A stretch of 64,000 nucleotides of DNA from Niveispirillum sp. GTDB lineage: Bacteria; Pseudomonadota; Alphaproteobacteria; Azospirillales; Azospirillaceae. Under the pieces are notes generated by a model. The model saw nothing but the letters and a program-made list of their open reading frames with translations. It had not been told where the DNA came from and ran no database searches. Below are positions 9,263 through 17,113 of this stretch, one piece after another (positions within the stretch are counted from its first letter, which is position 1; the number at the start of each line of letters is the position of its first letter). The stretch spans positions 1 to 64,000 of the forward strand of contig NZ_JAGOGJ010000015.1 of the NCBI RefSeq assembly GCF_017996735.1. Reading direction: 5' to 3'. Both the position numbers and the translations under genes were made by a program.

Positions 9263-10072
9263 ATGGTCGATTACAGCAAGTACCAGTTCCTGAAGGTTGA
9301 GATCGATGCCAACGGCGTCGCCACCGTCACCATGAACGACCCCGATAAGCTGAACGCGGTCGGGCCGGAGAACCACAAGGAACTGGAATATATCTGGGTC
9401 GATCTGGCCCAGGATGAAAGCATCAAGGCCATCATCTTTACCGGTGCCGGCCGCGCCTTTTCCGCCGGTGGCGATATCAAGAAGATGGCTGCCCGTGCCG
9501 GCACCGAATATGGGCTGAAATACGCCCTGCGCGTGCCACAGAACACGCTGCGTATCTTCGAGCACATGCTGCTGACGCCGCAGCCGGTCATCGCCGCCGT
9601 CAATGGCGATGCCATCGGCCTGGGCATGACCATGGCGCTGTTCTGCGACATGAGCATCGTGGCCGACGATGCCCGCCTCGGCGACACGCATGTCAAGGTC
9701 GGGCTGGTGGCCGGTGATGGTGGGGCCGTGGTCTGGCCGCTGCTGGTCGGGCCGCAACGCGCCAAGGAATTCCTGATGCGCGGCAAGCTGCTACGCGGCG
9801 CCGAAGCCGCCGGCATGGGCCTGGTCAATTATTCCTTCCCCAAGGAGGATGTGCTGGCCGAAGCACACAAGATCGCCACCGAGATCGCGGGCAACCCGAT
9901 CTGGGCCGTGCGCTGGTCCAAGGCGGCCGTCAACAAGCAGTTGAAGGCGCAGTTGAACCAGATCCTGGAACTGTCGATCGCCTATGAATCCCTGACCATG
10001 CTGACCCAGGATTATAAGGAGGCCACGAATGCCTTCGCCGAAAAGCGCAAGCCCGAATTCCAGGGCTTCTGA
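9263..10072 (+). CDS. Enoyl-CoA hydratase/isomerase (crotonase family)
   Basis: Crotonase-fold enzyme acting on a CoA thioester in the operon headed by the fused hydratase/dehydrogenase. Typical motifs are FTGAGRAFSAGGDIKKM (CoA/oxyanion segment) and NGDAIGLGMTMALFCDMSIV, with GLVAGDGGAVVWPLLVG in place of the more common GGTQRL. The last is common in non-canonical crotonases, so an isomerase or lyase reaction is possible instead of hydration. GGAG about eight bases before the ATG supports the start. The last 44 bases of the gene overlap the next one, including that gene's ribosome-binding site. Confidence 0.88.
   Translation: MVDYSKYQFLKVEIDANGVATVTMNDPDKLNAVGPENHKELEYIWVDLAQDESIKAIIFTGAGRAFSAGGDIKKMAARAGTEYGLKYALRVPQNTLRIFEHMLLTPQPVIAAVNGDAIGLGMTMALFCDMSIVADDARLGDTHVKVGLVAGDGGAVVWPLLVGPQRAKEFLMRGKLLRGAEAAGMGLVNYSFPKEDVLAEAHKIATEIAGNPIWAVRWSKAAVNKQLKAQLNQILELSIAYESLTMLTQDYKEATNAFAEKRKPEFQGF
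10016..10022 (+). promoter_or_regulatory. Strong ribosome-binding site inside the upstream gene
   Basis: AAGGAGG six bases before the ATG at 10029. It lies within the coding sequence of the enoyl-CoA hydratase and decides the start of the next gene, giving a 44-base overlap in another frame. Confidence 0.75.
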
Positions 10073-11018
10073 CACCGGCGCCTACCGGGGGTTGGATCAG
10101 ATCCGGAAGGTCGGCGTGGTCGGTGCCGGCCTGATCGGCGGGGGGTGGGTCGCCGCTTTCCTGGGCCGGGGCTATGATGTCTCGGTCCAGGACCCCTCTG
10201 CGGATGCCGAAGCCCGGCTTCGGGCGCAGGTGGAGGCCGCGTGGCCGGCCCTGGAAAGTCTGGGGCTGTCCCCAGGCGCCAGTCCCGACCGCCTGACCTT
10301 CCATGCCGATCTGGCCATCGCATTGGATGGCGTCGATTTCGTGCAGGAGAACGCGCCGGAACGGCCGGACGTGAAGGCCGAACTCTACGCACGATTGGGG
10401 GACCTGTTGCCGGCCGATGTGATCATCGCCAGCAGCACGTCCGGCCTGCCCATCAGCCTGTTGCAGAGGGATTGCCGGCATCCGCAGCGGTGCGTGCTGG
10501 GCCATCCGTTCAATCCTGTGCACATGATGCCGCTGGTGGAACTCGGCGGTGGTGAACTGACCGATCCGGCCGCCATAGACACCGCGACGGATTTCTACGT
10601 CGCCATGGGCAAGGAACCGGTGCGCCTGCACCGGGAAATTGTGGGTCACATCGCCAACCGGCTGACCAGCGCCATGTTCCGGGAAGCCGTATCCCTGGTG
10701 GCCGAAGGTTATGCGACGGTGGCGGACGTGGACCGGGCCATCCGCTTCGGTCCGGCCCTGAAATGGGCCGTGCAAGGGCAGTTCACCACCTTTCATACCG
10801 GTGGCGGCGATGCCGGCATGGAAGGCTTCCTACGCCATTTCGCCCCCGGCATCATGAACCGCTGGCGGACCATGACAGATCCGGATCTGGCCGACCCAGC
10901 GCTGCAGACGAAACTGACAGCCCAGGTGATCGAGGCGAACGGCCATCGTCCCATTGCAGACATCGCCCGTCACCAGGATGCGATGGTGCTGCGGCTGCTG
11001 CGGGCGCTGTCAGAGTAA
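10029..11018 (+). CDS. 3-hydroxyacyl-CoA dehydrogenase family protein, L-carnitine-dehydrogenase-like
   Basis: NAD-dependent dehydrogenase of a 3-hydroxy acid or 3-hydroxyacyl-CoA. A GxGxxG motif occurs at GVVGAGLIGGGW (about residues 29-40) and the substrate-domain signature is LGHPFNPVHMMPLVE. The later stretch FGPALKWAVQGQFTTFHTGGGDAGM is typical of the carnitine dehydrogenase branch, which acts on a free beta-hydroxy acid, so that is a real alternative to CoA-ester oxidation. A 329-residue single-domain form is normal. The overlap with the upstream hydratase is supported by AAGGAGG at 10016-10022. Last gene of the operon; a hairpin follows at 11044-11068. Confidence 0.86.
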   Translation: MPSPKSASPNSRASDTGAYRGLDQIRKVGVVGAGLIGGGWVAAFLGRGYDVSVQDPSADAEARLRAQVEAAWPALESLGLSPGASPDRLTFHADLAIALDGVDFVQENAPERPDVKAELYARLGDLLPADVIIASSTSGLPISLLQRDCRHPQRCVLGHPFNPVHMMPLVELGGGELTDPAAIDTATDFYVAMGKEPVRLHREIVGHIANRLTSAMFREAVSLVAEGYATVADVDRAIRFGPALKWAVQGQFTTFHTGGGDAGMEGFLRHFAPGIMNRWRTMTDPDLADPALQTKLTAQVIEANGHRPIADIARHQDAMVLRLLRALSE

Positions 11019-11043
11019 CGTTCCATTCGGCTTCGAAACAAAT

Positions 11044-11068
11044 GCCGTCCGGTAGCGAACCGGACGGC
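11044..11068. terminator. Terminator hairpin between convergent operons
   Basis: Perfect 10-bp arms GCCGTCCGGT (11044-11053) and its complement (11059-11068) around a 5-base loop, followed by a T-rich run (tatttcattt) on the plus strand. It separates the carnitine-dehydrogenase-like gene from the convergent acyl-CoA dehydrogenase. Confidence 0.8.
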
Positions 11069-11088
11069 TATTTCATTTCGGTACCGTA

Positions 11089-12222
11089 TCAGGCAATGGC
11101 AGGAACGCCCCCGGCCTCGGCCAGCATATCCAGATGGTGGTCGCTGTCGCCAAACAGCGCATCGATGGCGGTCAGGCGCTTGAACCCATGACCGATCTTG
11201 TATTCATTGGTCAAGCCGATGGCACCATGCAACTGGACAGCCTGCTGCCCCACGAAACGCCCGGCCTGGCCGATCTTGGCCTTGACGGCGGCGATGTGCA
11301 GCCGGCGTTCGCCGGTCGGCCGGTCCAGCGACATTGCCGCCAGCATGGCCATGGACCGCGACAACTCGACCTGCATCAGCATGTCCACTGCCCGGTGCTG
11401 CAGCGCCTGGAAGCTGCCGATGGCCACGCCGAACTGTGTGCGGGTGCGCAGATAGTCGGCGGTCATGCCCAGGACATCCTGCATGATGCCCACCGCCTCC
11501 GCCGCCAGGGCCGCATTGGCCTCCTCGAACACCGCGTCAAGCACCGCGCCCCCGCCGCCGGCCGTCCCCAATAGGGCCGACGCCTTCAGATGCACATCGG
11601 CGAAGGCAATATCGGCCAGCCGCACCCCGTCATAACCAGCCCGGGTGGTCCGCACGATACCGTCGGCGCGGGGATCGACAAAAAACAGCCCTACACCATC
11701 CGGTGTCGCCGCACTGACCACCAATTCGTCGGCGGCATGTCCGGCGATCACAGCGACCTTGGCGCCACTCAGCCGCCACCCCCCATCAACGGGAACACCC
11801 CTTGTCATCAAGCGGTTGGTTGTGTGGCGGGGGCCGGGCCATTCCTGATGCGCCAGCGCCATGACATGGTCGCCCGTGATAATGGCCGGCACCCGTTCGG
11901 CTCGCTGCGCCTCATTGGCAACCCGGCGCAATATGCCGCCGGCCAGCACGACGGTGGCCAGATAGGGTTCCAGCACCAGTCCCTTGCCCAGCGCCTCCAT
12001 CACCAGCATGGTCTCCACAGGACCACAGCCGAAACCGCCATCCGCCTCGGCGAACGGCAGACCCAGCAGACCCATCTCGGCCATCTGGGCCCAGATCTCT
12101 CTGCTGAACCCCTCGGGCTGCTTCATGGCCGCTTCACGGGCGTGGAAATCATAGCGGTCGGCGATGAAGCGGTTGACGCTTTCAGACAAAAGCCGCTGCT
12201 CGTCATTCAGGTCGAAATCCAT
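11089..12222 (-). CDS. Acyl-CoA dehydrogenase, subunit-like partner
   Basis: Acyl-CoA dehydrogenase fold of 377 residues: MDFDLNDEQRLLSESV at the N-terminus, a short middle domain, and the C-terminal FGVAIGSFQALQHRAVDM and QLHGAIGLTNEYKIGHG segments. It follows a second acyl-CoA dehydrogenase on the same strand with a 12-base gap. Such tandem unequal pairs are known in actinobacterial and proteobacterial steroid degradation to form alpha2beta2 enzymes (FadE/ChsE type); that this pair does so is inference. Middle-domain motifs such as SEPGAGSD are absent here but present in the partner, fitting a division of labour. Confidence 0.85.
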   Translation of the reverse strand: MDFDLNDEQRLLSESVNRFIADRYDFHAREAAMKQPEGFSREIWAQMAEMGLLGLPFAEADGGFGCGPVETMLVMEALGKGLVLEPYLATVVLAGGILRRVANEAQRAERVPAIITGDHVMALAHQEWPGPRHTTNRLMTRGVPVDGGWRLSGAKVAVIAGHAADELVVSAATPDGVGLFFVDPRADGIVRTTRAGYDGVRLADIAFADVHLKASALLGTAGGGGAVLDAVFEEANAALAAEAVGIMQDVLGMTADYLRTRTQFGVAIGSFQALQHRAVDMLMQVELSRSMAMLAAMSLDRPTGERRLHIAAVKAKIGQAGRFVGQQAVQLHGAIGLTNEYKIGHGFKRLTAIDALFGDSDHHLDMLAEAGGVPAIA

Positions 12223-12234
12223 TGCCGATGTTCC

Positions 12235-13431
12235 TCACAGGCCAAGTACGGTCTTGGCGATGATGTTTTTCTGGATCTCGTTGGACCCGCCAAAGATCGA
12301 AACCTTGCGCATGGTGAAATAGAAGGGGGCTGACGCTTCCAGCCAGCCATCCGCGCCCCTATCGTCATGATGGTGATGGTCCGGCATCGGCAAGCCAGCC
12401 GGCCCGGCCAGTTCCAGGGTCAACTCCGTCATGCGCTGCTGCAGCTCCGTGCCCCGGACCTTCAGAATCGACGCCGCACTATTGGCGCCGCCGCCATGGC
12501 TGTCAGCGGCGACAACGCGCAACTGCGTCAGTTCCAGGGCGCGCAGCTCCACCTCCACCTCGGCCAGCCGTCGGCGCAGACGCTGCCGCTCGGCATCCGA
12601 CAGGATGCCGCGTTCATGCAGGTCCGCCTCCAGGTGCCGCAATTGCGACAGCCGCTCCTTCGACAGGCCGATGCGCGCGATGCCGCTACGCTCATGACCC
12701 AACAGTTGTTTGGCATAATCCCAACCACGCCCCTCGTCCCCGATGCGGTTGGCGACGGGCACGCGGACATCATCGAAAAACACCTCATTCAGATCGGCAA
12801 TGCCGTCGATGGACGGGATCGGGCGGATGGTGATGCCTGGCGTGCGCATCTCCAGCAGCAGGAAGGTGATACCTTGCTGCTTCCTGCCGCTATTGTCCGT
12901 GCGGACCAGGGCAAACATCCAGTCGGCATGTTGGGCCTGGGTGGTCCAGATTTTCTGGCCGTTCAGCACGTAATCATCGCCATCGCGCACGGCACTGGTC
13001 TTCAGTGCCGCCAGATCGGACCCCGCGCCGGGTTCGGAGAAGCCCTGGCACCACCAGTCGTCGATATTGGCGATGCGGGGCAGGAAACGGCGCTTTTGTT
13101 CGTCCGTGCCAAAACGGGCGATGACGGGACCGATCATGTTGACATTGAAGGGGGACCCTTCCGGCGCATGGGCCAGCGCCATCTCCTCCTGGAAAATGTA
13201 ACGCTGGGTCGGGGTCCAGGGCTGGCCGCCCCATTCCACAGGCCAGGCCGGCACGGCCCAACCCCGCGCATTCAGGATACGCTGCCAGCGCACGATGTCG
13301 TCCTTGCCCAGGTGCCTGCGTTCCACCATCTTGCGACGCAGGTCCGACGGCAGGGCTTCAGCCAGGAAATCGCGCACCTCCTGGCGGAACGCACGATCGG
13401 CATCGGTGAAATCCAGATTCATGGTCATCAT
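12235..13431 (-). CDS. Acyl-CoA dehydrogenase, partner of the preceding subunit
   Basis: 398-residue acyl-CoA dehydrogenase with N-terminal LDFTDADRAFRQEVRDFL, the FAD/substrate loop GFSEPGAGSDLAALKT, GQKIWTTQAQHADW, and C-terminal SIFGGSNEIQKNIIAK. The sequence EWGG followed by TPTQRYIFQEEMA is typical of the larger subunit of heteromeric dehydrogenases for bulky side-chain CoA esters. An acidic, histidine-rich surface insert (DHHHHDDRG) lies in the C-terminal domain. Three near starts exist (13431, 13428, 13422); none has a strong ribosome-binding site. It is cotranscribed with the gene at 11089-12222 and lies downstream of an IclR gene separated by a terminator. Confidence 0.88.
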   Translation of the reverse strand: MMTMNLDFTDADRAFRQEVRDFLAEALPSDLRRKMVERRHLGKDDIVRWQRILNARGWAVPAWPVEWGGQPWTPTQRYIFQEEMALAHAPEGSPFNVNMIGPVIARFGTDEQKRRFLPRIANIDDWWCQGFSEPGAGSDLAALKTSAVRDGDDYVLNGQKIWTTQAQHADWMFALVRTDNSGRKQQGITFLLLEMRTPGITIRPIPSIDGIADLNEVFFDDVRVPVANRIGDEGRGWDYAKQLLGHERSGIARIGLSKERLSQLRHLEADLHERGILSDAERQRLRRRLAEVEVELRALELTQLRVVAADSHGGGANSAASILKVRGTELQQRMTELTLELAGPAGLPMPDHHHHDDRGADGWLEASAPFYFTMRKVSIFGGSNEIQKNIIAKTVLGL

Positions 13432-13580
13432 CCCGCTCTGCTTGCTGCCAGAAATGTGCCGCAGAGCGGGAACTGGTCAACGCACGCCGGTGCAAAGACC
13501 CAGAGGCTTCACATGGCCGATATTGTCGGATGGGAAGACCGGACATGCCGCTGGTCGGGTTGGTGGACATCCCCGAATAT

Positions 13581-13608
13581 AAAAGGGCCGGGGTTGCGCC
13601 CCCGGCCC
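13581..13608 (-). terminator. Rho-independent terminator after the minus-strand IclR gene
   Basis: On the minus strand a 9-bp GC-rich stem (arms 13585-13593 and 13600-13608) with a 6-base loop is followed directly by TTTT. It lies 27 bases past the stop of the IclR gene and insulates it from the acyl-CoA dehydrogenase pair. Confidence 0.8.
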
Positions 13609-13634
13609 GTCGATAACAACCCGGATCGCCATCG

Positions 13635-14507
13635 TTACGAAGCGGTTGCCGTACGCGGAATGATCTTGCGGGTATATCCCATGGGCCACGCCGGAACCTG
13701 CTGACCATTGGCCGTCGACATCTGCGCCTCAGGACGGGCGGCGGGCTTTGGGCGCGGCATGGGCAATACTCCCTTGCGCTGTTCCTGCACGATGGCGACG
13801 ATCTCTTCGGCCCGGGCCTGAATGATGGCTGTTGGTGCCAGAACGCTCAATACCAGACGGTCGCTGCCACATCGCGGCGGCAGCAGCACCGCAACCGATC
13901 CCGTGCCATCCCCATGGTCCGCGGTTGCAATCCAGCCACGCTCCCGCAAGCGAACCAACTCATCCATATGTTCCGCCACCTTCACCCGGCGGGTCGGATC
14001 CTGCTCCTCCGCATTCAGGCGGTGAAGAGCGGAACGCACATGCGTATCCTTGTAGGTGGACAGAAGCAACTTGCCCTGGGGGCTGTGCAGAAGGCAGTCG
14101 GTATTGCCAGCATGTTCCACAACGGCGTGATCATGCAGCCCGTCGATGACATGCAGGTGCTGGACAACATAAGAGGTGGCGGTGGACAGAACGACCGTCT
14201 CCCCCAGCGCATCCGCAACGCGATCCAGTACCGTCACCACGGCGCCGCCACGGAACAGCGTCGGCTCAACCCAGGCGCCCAGAAGGGCAACACGAGCGGT
14301 GGGGCTATAGGTCCGCTTGAAGCGGTCATAATGCAGGTAACCGAGTTTTGTCAGACAACGCAGCAGTTCAGACGTGCTCGATTGCGGATATTCCAATGCC
14401 CGCGACAGATCCATGACCGTCGCGGTCCGGTTCTTCCGGTCGAAATATTCCAGAATCTCAAGAACACGATAGGCGGATTTGATGGTGCGGCCGTCTTTGC
14501 TGCTCAT
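13635..14507 (-). CDS. IclR-family transcriptional regulator with C-terminal tail
   Basis: Predicted DNA-binding regulator. An N-terminal winged helix-turn-helix covers roughly residues 8-65 (SAYRVLEILEYFDRKNRTATVMDL...YPQSSTSELLRCLTKLGYL), and an IclR effector domain follows. The start at 14507 is chosen because GGAAGG sits seven bases upstream; the open frame extends further without homology. The effector domain seems to end near IVAIVQEQRKG, after which about 45 residues rich in Pro, Ala and Arg follow (MPRPKPAARPE...). That tail is unusual for the family. The gene is divergent from a second IclR gene and probably controls neighbouring catabolic operons. Confidence 0.85.
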   Translation of the reverse strand: MSSKDGRTIKSAYRVLEILEYFDRKNRTATVMDLSRALEYPQSSTSELLRCLTKLGYLHYDRFKRTYSPTARVALLGAWVEPTLFRGGAVVTVLDRVADALGETVVLSTATSYVVQHLHVIDGLHDHAVVEHAGNTDCLLHSPQGKLLLSTYKDTHVRSALHRLNAEEQDPTRRVKVAEHMDELVRLRERGWIATADHGDGTGSVAVLLPPRCGSDRLVLSVLAPTAIIQARAEEIVAIVQEQRKGVLPMPRPKPAARPEAQMSTANGQQVPAWPMGYTRKIIPRTATAS

Positions 14508-14776
14508 CTCGCTTTCCTTCCCATATTGGCCACCATTGTATGTGTGCGGCCTTGGGACAAACGGTATGCCATCGCCCATCTGATGCACAAGATTTTCCGA
14601 ACTCCGTTCGATTATCCGAACGGCATCCATCACATTCATGATATCCGCCGCACACTCCCCTGCAACAGATCCAGTGTCATACCGCTTGTGGGCACAATAG
14701 TGATAACGGGTCGCAGTCGGTGCCACGCCCTGTGGCAGCCACCCCGTGACACATCACCCACCTTATCTGTCGGCGA
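14508..14776. promoter_or_regulatory. Divergent promoter region between two IclR genes
   Basis: About 269 bases of non-coding sequence separating two divergently transcribed IclR genes, a usual place for autoregulatory operators. It is more AT-balanced than its surroundings near 14520-14660. No perfect palindrome was identified by eye. Confidence 0.4.
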
Positions 14777-15589
14777 ATGACACGTTTCGGACAATTGCTC
14801 GAACAGGAAGAAAACGGGCGCGGCGCCAATGCATCGGGTCCGCGGGCGATGACGCGCGTGTTACGCCTGTTCGATCTTCTGGCCAAAAACAGGTCGGGGA
14901 TGACCTTGTCGGAGTTGAGCCAGGCCATGGGTGTCGCCAAAAGCACCTTTCTGGCCAGCCTGCGCGGGCTGGTCACCGATGGCTTCCTGATCTGTGAGGA
15001 TAATGTATATCGCCTCGGGCCCTGCGCTTACCGCTTGGCCGGGAACATCATCATGGCCTGGTCGCAGCCGGAAATTGTGCGCCACTATGTCCATGAATTG
15101 GCCGATGCGACCGGTGAATCCGTCGCTTTCGCCATCGCTGACTGGGACATCGGGCAGGCCATCTTCACCGATGCCGTCAACAGCCGCCAGCCCGTACATT
15201 ACGCGATGCGCGCCGGCATCCGCGCACCGCTTTATGCCAGCGCCGCCGGGCGCGTGCTGCTGGCCTATTCATCGACCGAGCAATGCCAGGATTATCTTGG
15301 CCGCGGCCATTTCCGCGCCTTGACGCCATCCACCCGGACGACCCCGGACAAGTTGCTGGAAAGCCTGGAATCCATCCGGCGCCTGGGTTATTGCGCCAGT
15401 TTCGGTGAAATGCTGAAGGACACGGCAGCCATCGCCGTTCCCGTCTTCGACGCCAGCGATATGGTCATCGGCGCCCTGATCGTTGCCGCCCCACTGACCA
15501 GGCTGCGGGCATCATTTGAGACGCTGCTGGGCAAGGTCCTGCATTTTGGCCGACTGGCATCGGGCTTGCCACCGCCCGATCCGGCTTGA
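14777..15589 (+). CDS. IclR-family transcriptional regulator
   Basis: Regulator of about 270 residues. The winged helix-turn-helix occupies roughly residues 25-85 (MTRVLRLFDLLAKNRSGMTLSEL...GVAKSTFLASLRGL). The effector-binding domain follows, including YASAAGRVLLAYSS, the conserved segment found in most IclR proteins, and a C-terminal GALIVAAPLTRL. An ATG at 14849 (MTRVLRLF) would also give a complete DNA-binding domain; neither start has a strong ribosome-binding site. It is distinct in sequence from the divergent IclR protein, so the two likely sense different ligands. Confidence 0.85.
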   Translation: MTRFGQLLEQEENGRGANASGPRAMTRVLRLFDLLAKNRSGMTLSELSQAMGVAKSTFLASLRGLVTDGFLICEDNVYRLGPCAYRLAGNIIMAWSQPEIVRHYVHELADATGESVAFAIADWDIGQAIFTDAVNSRQPVHYAMRAGIRAPLYASAAGRVLLAYSSTEQCQDYLGRGHFRALTPSTRTTPDKLLESLESIRRLGYCASFGEMLKDTAAIAVPVFDASDMVIGALIVAAPLTRLRASFETLLGKVLHFGRLASGLPPPDPA

Positions 15590-15641
15590 GCGGCCCCCTG
15601 CTCCATGCGTTGGGCTTGCCGCAGCAAGGCGACAAAAGAAA

Positions 15642-15684
15642 GGGCGGCCCCGCCTGCTCCCAAAGAAGCCGACGGGTGCCGCCC
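15642..15684. terminator. Possible terminator between convergent IclR and amidohydrolase genes
   Basis: GGGCGGC at 15642-15648 pairs with GCCGCCC at 15678-15684, with further CCCG/CGGG pairing inside. The spacing is long and there is no clear T run, so this is weak. Confidence 0.3.
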
Positions 15685-15717
15685 AAGGCGAGCCGGGAGG
15701 AACCGGCCGAAACAGTC

Positions 15718-16950
15718 TCAGGGCGTCAGGCCCATAAAACGCATGCCATTCTCGTACATGATCTTGGCTGTATCGGTATCGCTGATCCCCTTGCAGGCCT
15801 CATCAGCGAAGTCTCGCGGCTGCTCGACACCCTCCGCATGCGGGTAATCCGATCCCATCAGGATCCAGTCGGCACTGCCGACCTGATCGATGATGGATTT
15901 GATATTATCCTCGGGATAAGCGACGACCGCGATATTGCGGGCGAAGATGCGGCTGGGCCTGTCCTTCAACTGCCCACCGGGCCAATAGCCGTTCTTGGCC
16001 ATGCCACGGCACTTGTCCATCTTGGTCAGCATGGCCGGCACCCATTCGGCGCCGTTCTCTGCGGATAGCAGCTTCACGTTGGGAAACCGCTCGAAGAAGT
16101 TCCAGAAAATGAAGCTGGACAGGGTCTCGACCACCGGGCGCTCGGAATAGCCGTGCATCCACACGAAGGCCGTCTGCTTGATACGGGACTGCTGTACCGG
16201 CTCACCCCAGACGGCCATGTGGTCCTTCATATAGATGGCTTCGGAAACGTGGAACACCACGCGCAGCTTCGCCTCGTTCACGATGGCCCAGAACCGGTCA
16301 TGGTCGGGATGGGCCGGCGCCTTGCCATTATAGGGCCCCATCGGCATCAGGATGACGCGGGCACCCTGTTCAATGCACCAGCGCACCTGCTCGCAGGCCT
16401 TGTCCAAATCAGCCAGCGTGATGATGGGGGCGGTGAAGATCCGGTCTTTGTAGTTGAACTTCCAGTGATCCAGCATCCAATGGTTATAGGCGCCCAGAAC
16501 CTCGTGCGCCGCCGCTGGCTGGTCCAGATAGGAAATGGCGGTAATCATGTTGCCAACGAACATGATCGCGCCCCGCACGTCCCATTCATCCATGCGGGCC
16601 AGCCGGGCGGCTGGTTCCATCATGTCAGCCGTCTTATGCACATGCAGGTCGATGTCGGCCTTGCCCTCCTTCATGGCACGCAGCCATTCATGCAGCTTGC
16701 CGGGAGCCGGCACACGACCATCCTCGTGCAGGTGATCGGCGCTGATCTCAACCTTGCGGGGACCGACATACATGGCGAACTGGCCATCATCACCTTTCTT
16801 GAAGGTGATTCCATACTTACTCTTGGCATCGTCGGAAAGATAGGCGCTCCACGCATCCTCCGTTTCCCAGTAATGGGTGTCGGCATCGAAGATGGGGCCC
16901 TGGTAGCGCGGGGTTGCCGCCCCTGGCTTGATTGCTGCCTGGCTGGTCAT
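15718..16950 (-). CDS. Amidohydrolase-family (metal-dependent TIM-barrel) protein
   Basis: Member of the amidohydrolase-2 group, which includes decarboxylases and ring-opening hydrolases such as the ACMSD/LigY relatives. The metal-binding start of the barrel is FDADTHYWE (residues 21-29), and the C-terminal catalytic Asp is in LMGSDYPHAEG. Histidines expected to bind metal occur at VVFHVSEAIY and nearby. At 410 residues it matches the set of proteins often found in steroid and terpenoid clusters with unknown substrate. AGGAAGG about six bases before the ATG supports the start. It lies downstream of the Ltp2-like gene on the same strand with a 163-base gap that may contain its own promoter. 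Confidence 0.82.
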   Translation of the reverse strand: MTSQAAIKPGAATPRYQGPIFDADTHYWETEDAWSAYLSDDAKSKYGITFKKGDDGQFAMYVGPRKVEISADHLHEDGRVPAPGKLHEWLRAMKEGKADIDLHVHKTADMMEPAARLARMDEWDVRGAIMFVGNMITAISYLDQPAAAHEVLGAYNHWMLDHWKFNYKDRIFTAPIITLADLDKACEQVRWCIEQGARVILMPMGPYNGKAPAHPDHDRFWAIVNEAKLRVVFHVSEAIYMKDHMAVWGEPVQQSRIKQTAFVWMHGYSERPVVETLSSFIFWNFFERFPNVKLLSAENGAEWVPAMLTKMDKCRGMAKNGYWPGGQLKDRPSRIFARNIAVVAYPEDNIKSIIDQVGSADWILMGSDYPHAEGVEQPRDFADEACKGISDTDTAKIMYENGMRFMGLTP

Positions 16951-17113
16951 GTTTTTCCTTCCTGCATGCTTACAAGCCTCTGAGAACGAACGCTTATTTA
17001 GCGGGAGGCTGTTGCTGTTGGAAATTTAGCAGAGCATGACGGCACTGACAGGGGGCTGCCGGGCAAAGAGGGCGAGTGATCACCCATCTGATGGGTTGGG
17101 GCAGCGCCAGCCC

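Noticed and set aside
12343..12400. DHHHHDD stretch as an affinity tag or metal-transport site
   Set aside because: Short low-complexity surface insert inside an otherwise normal acyl-CoA dehydrogenase.
17082..17096. Small hairpin ACCCAT-CTG-ATGGGT as terminator of the Ltp2-like gene
   Set aside because: Only 6-bp arms and no T run; it may be chance.
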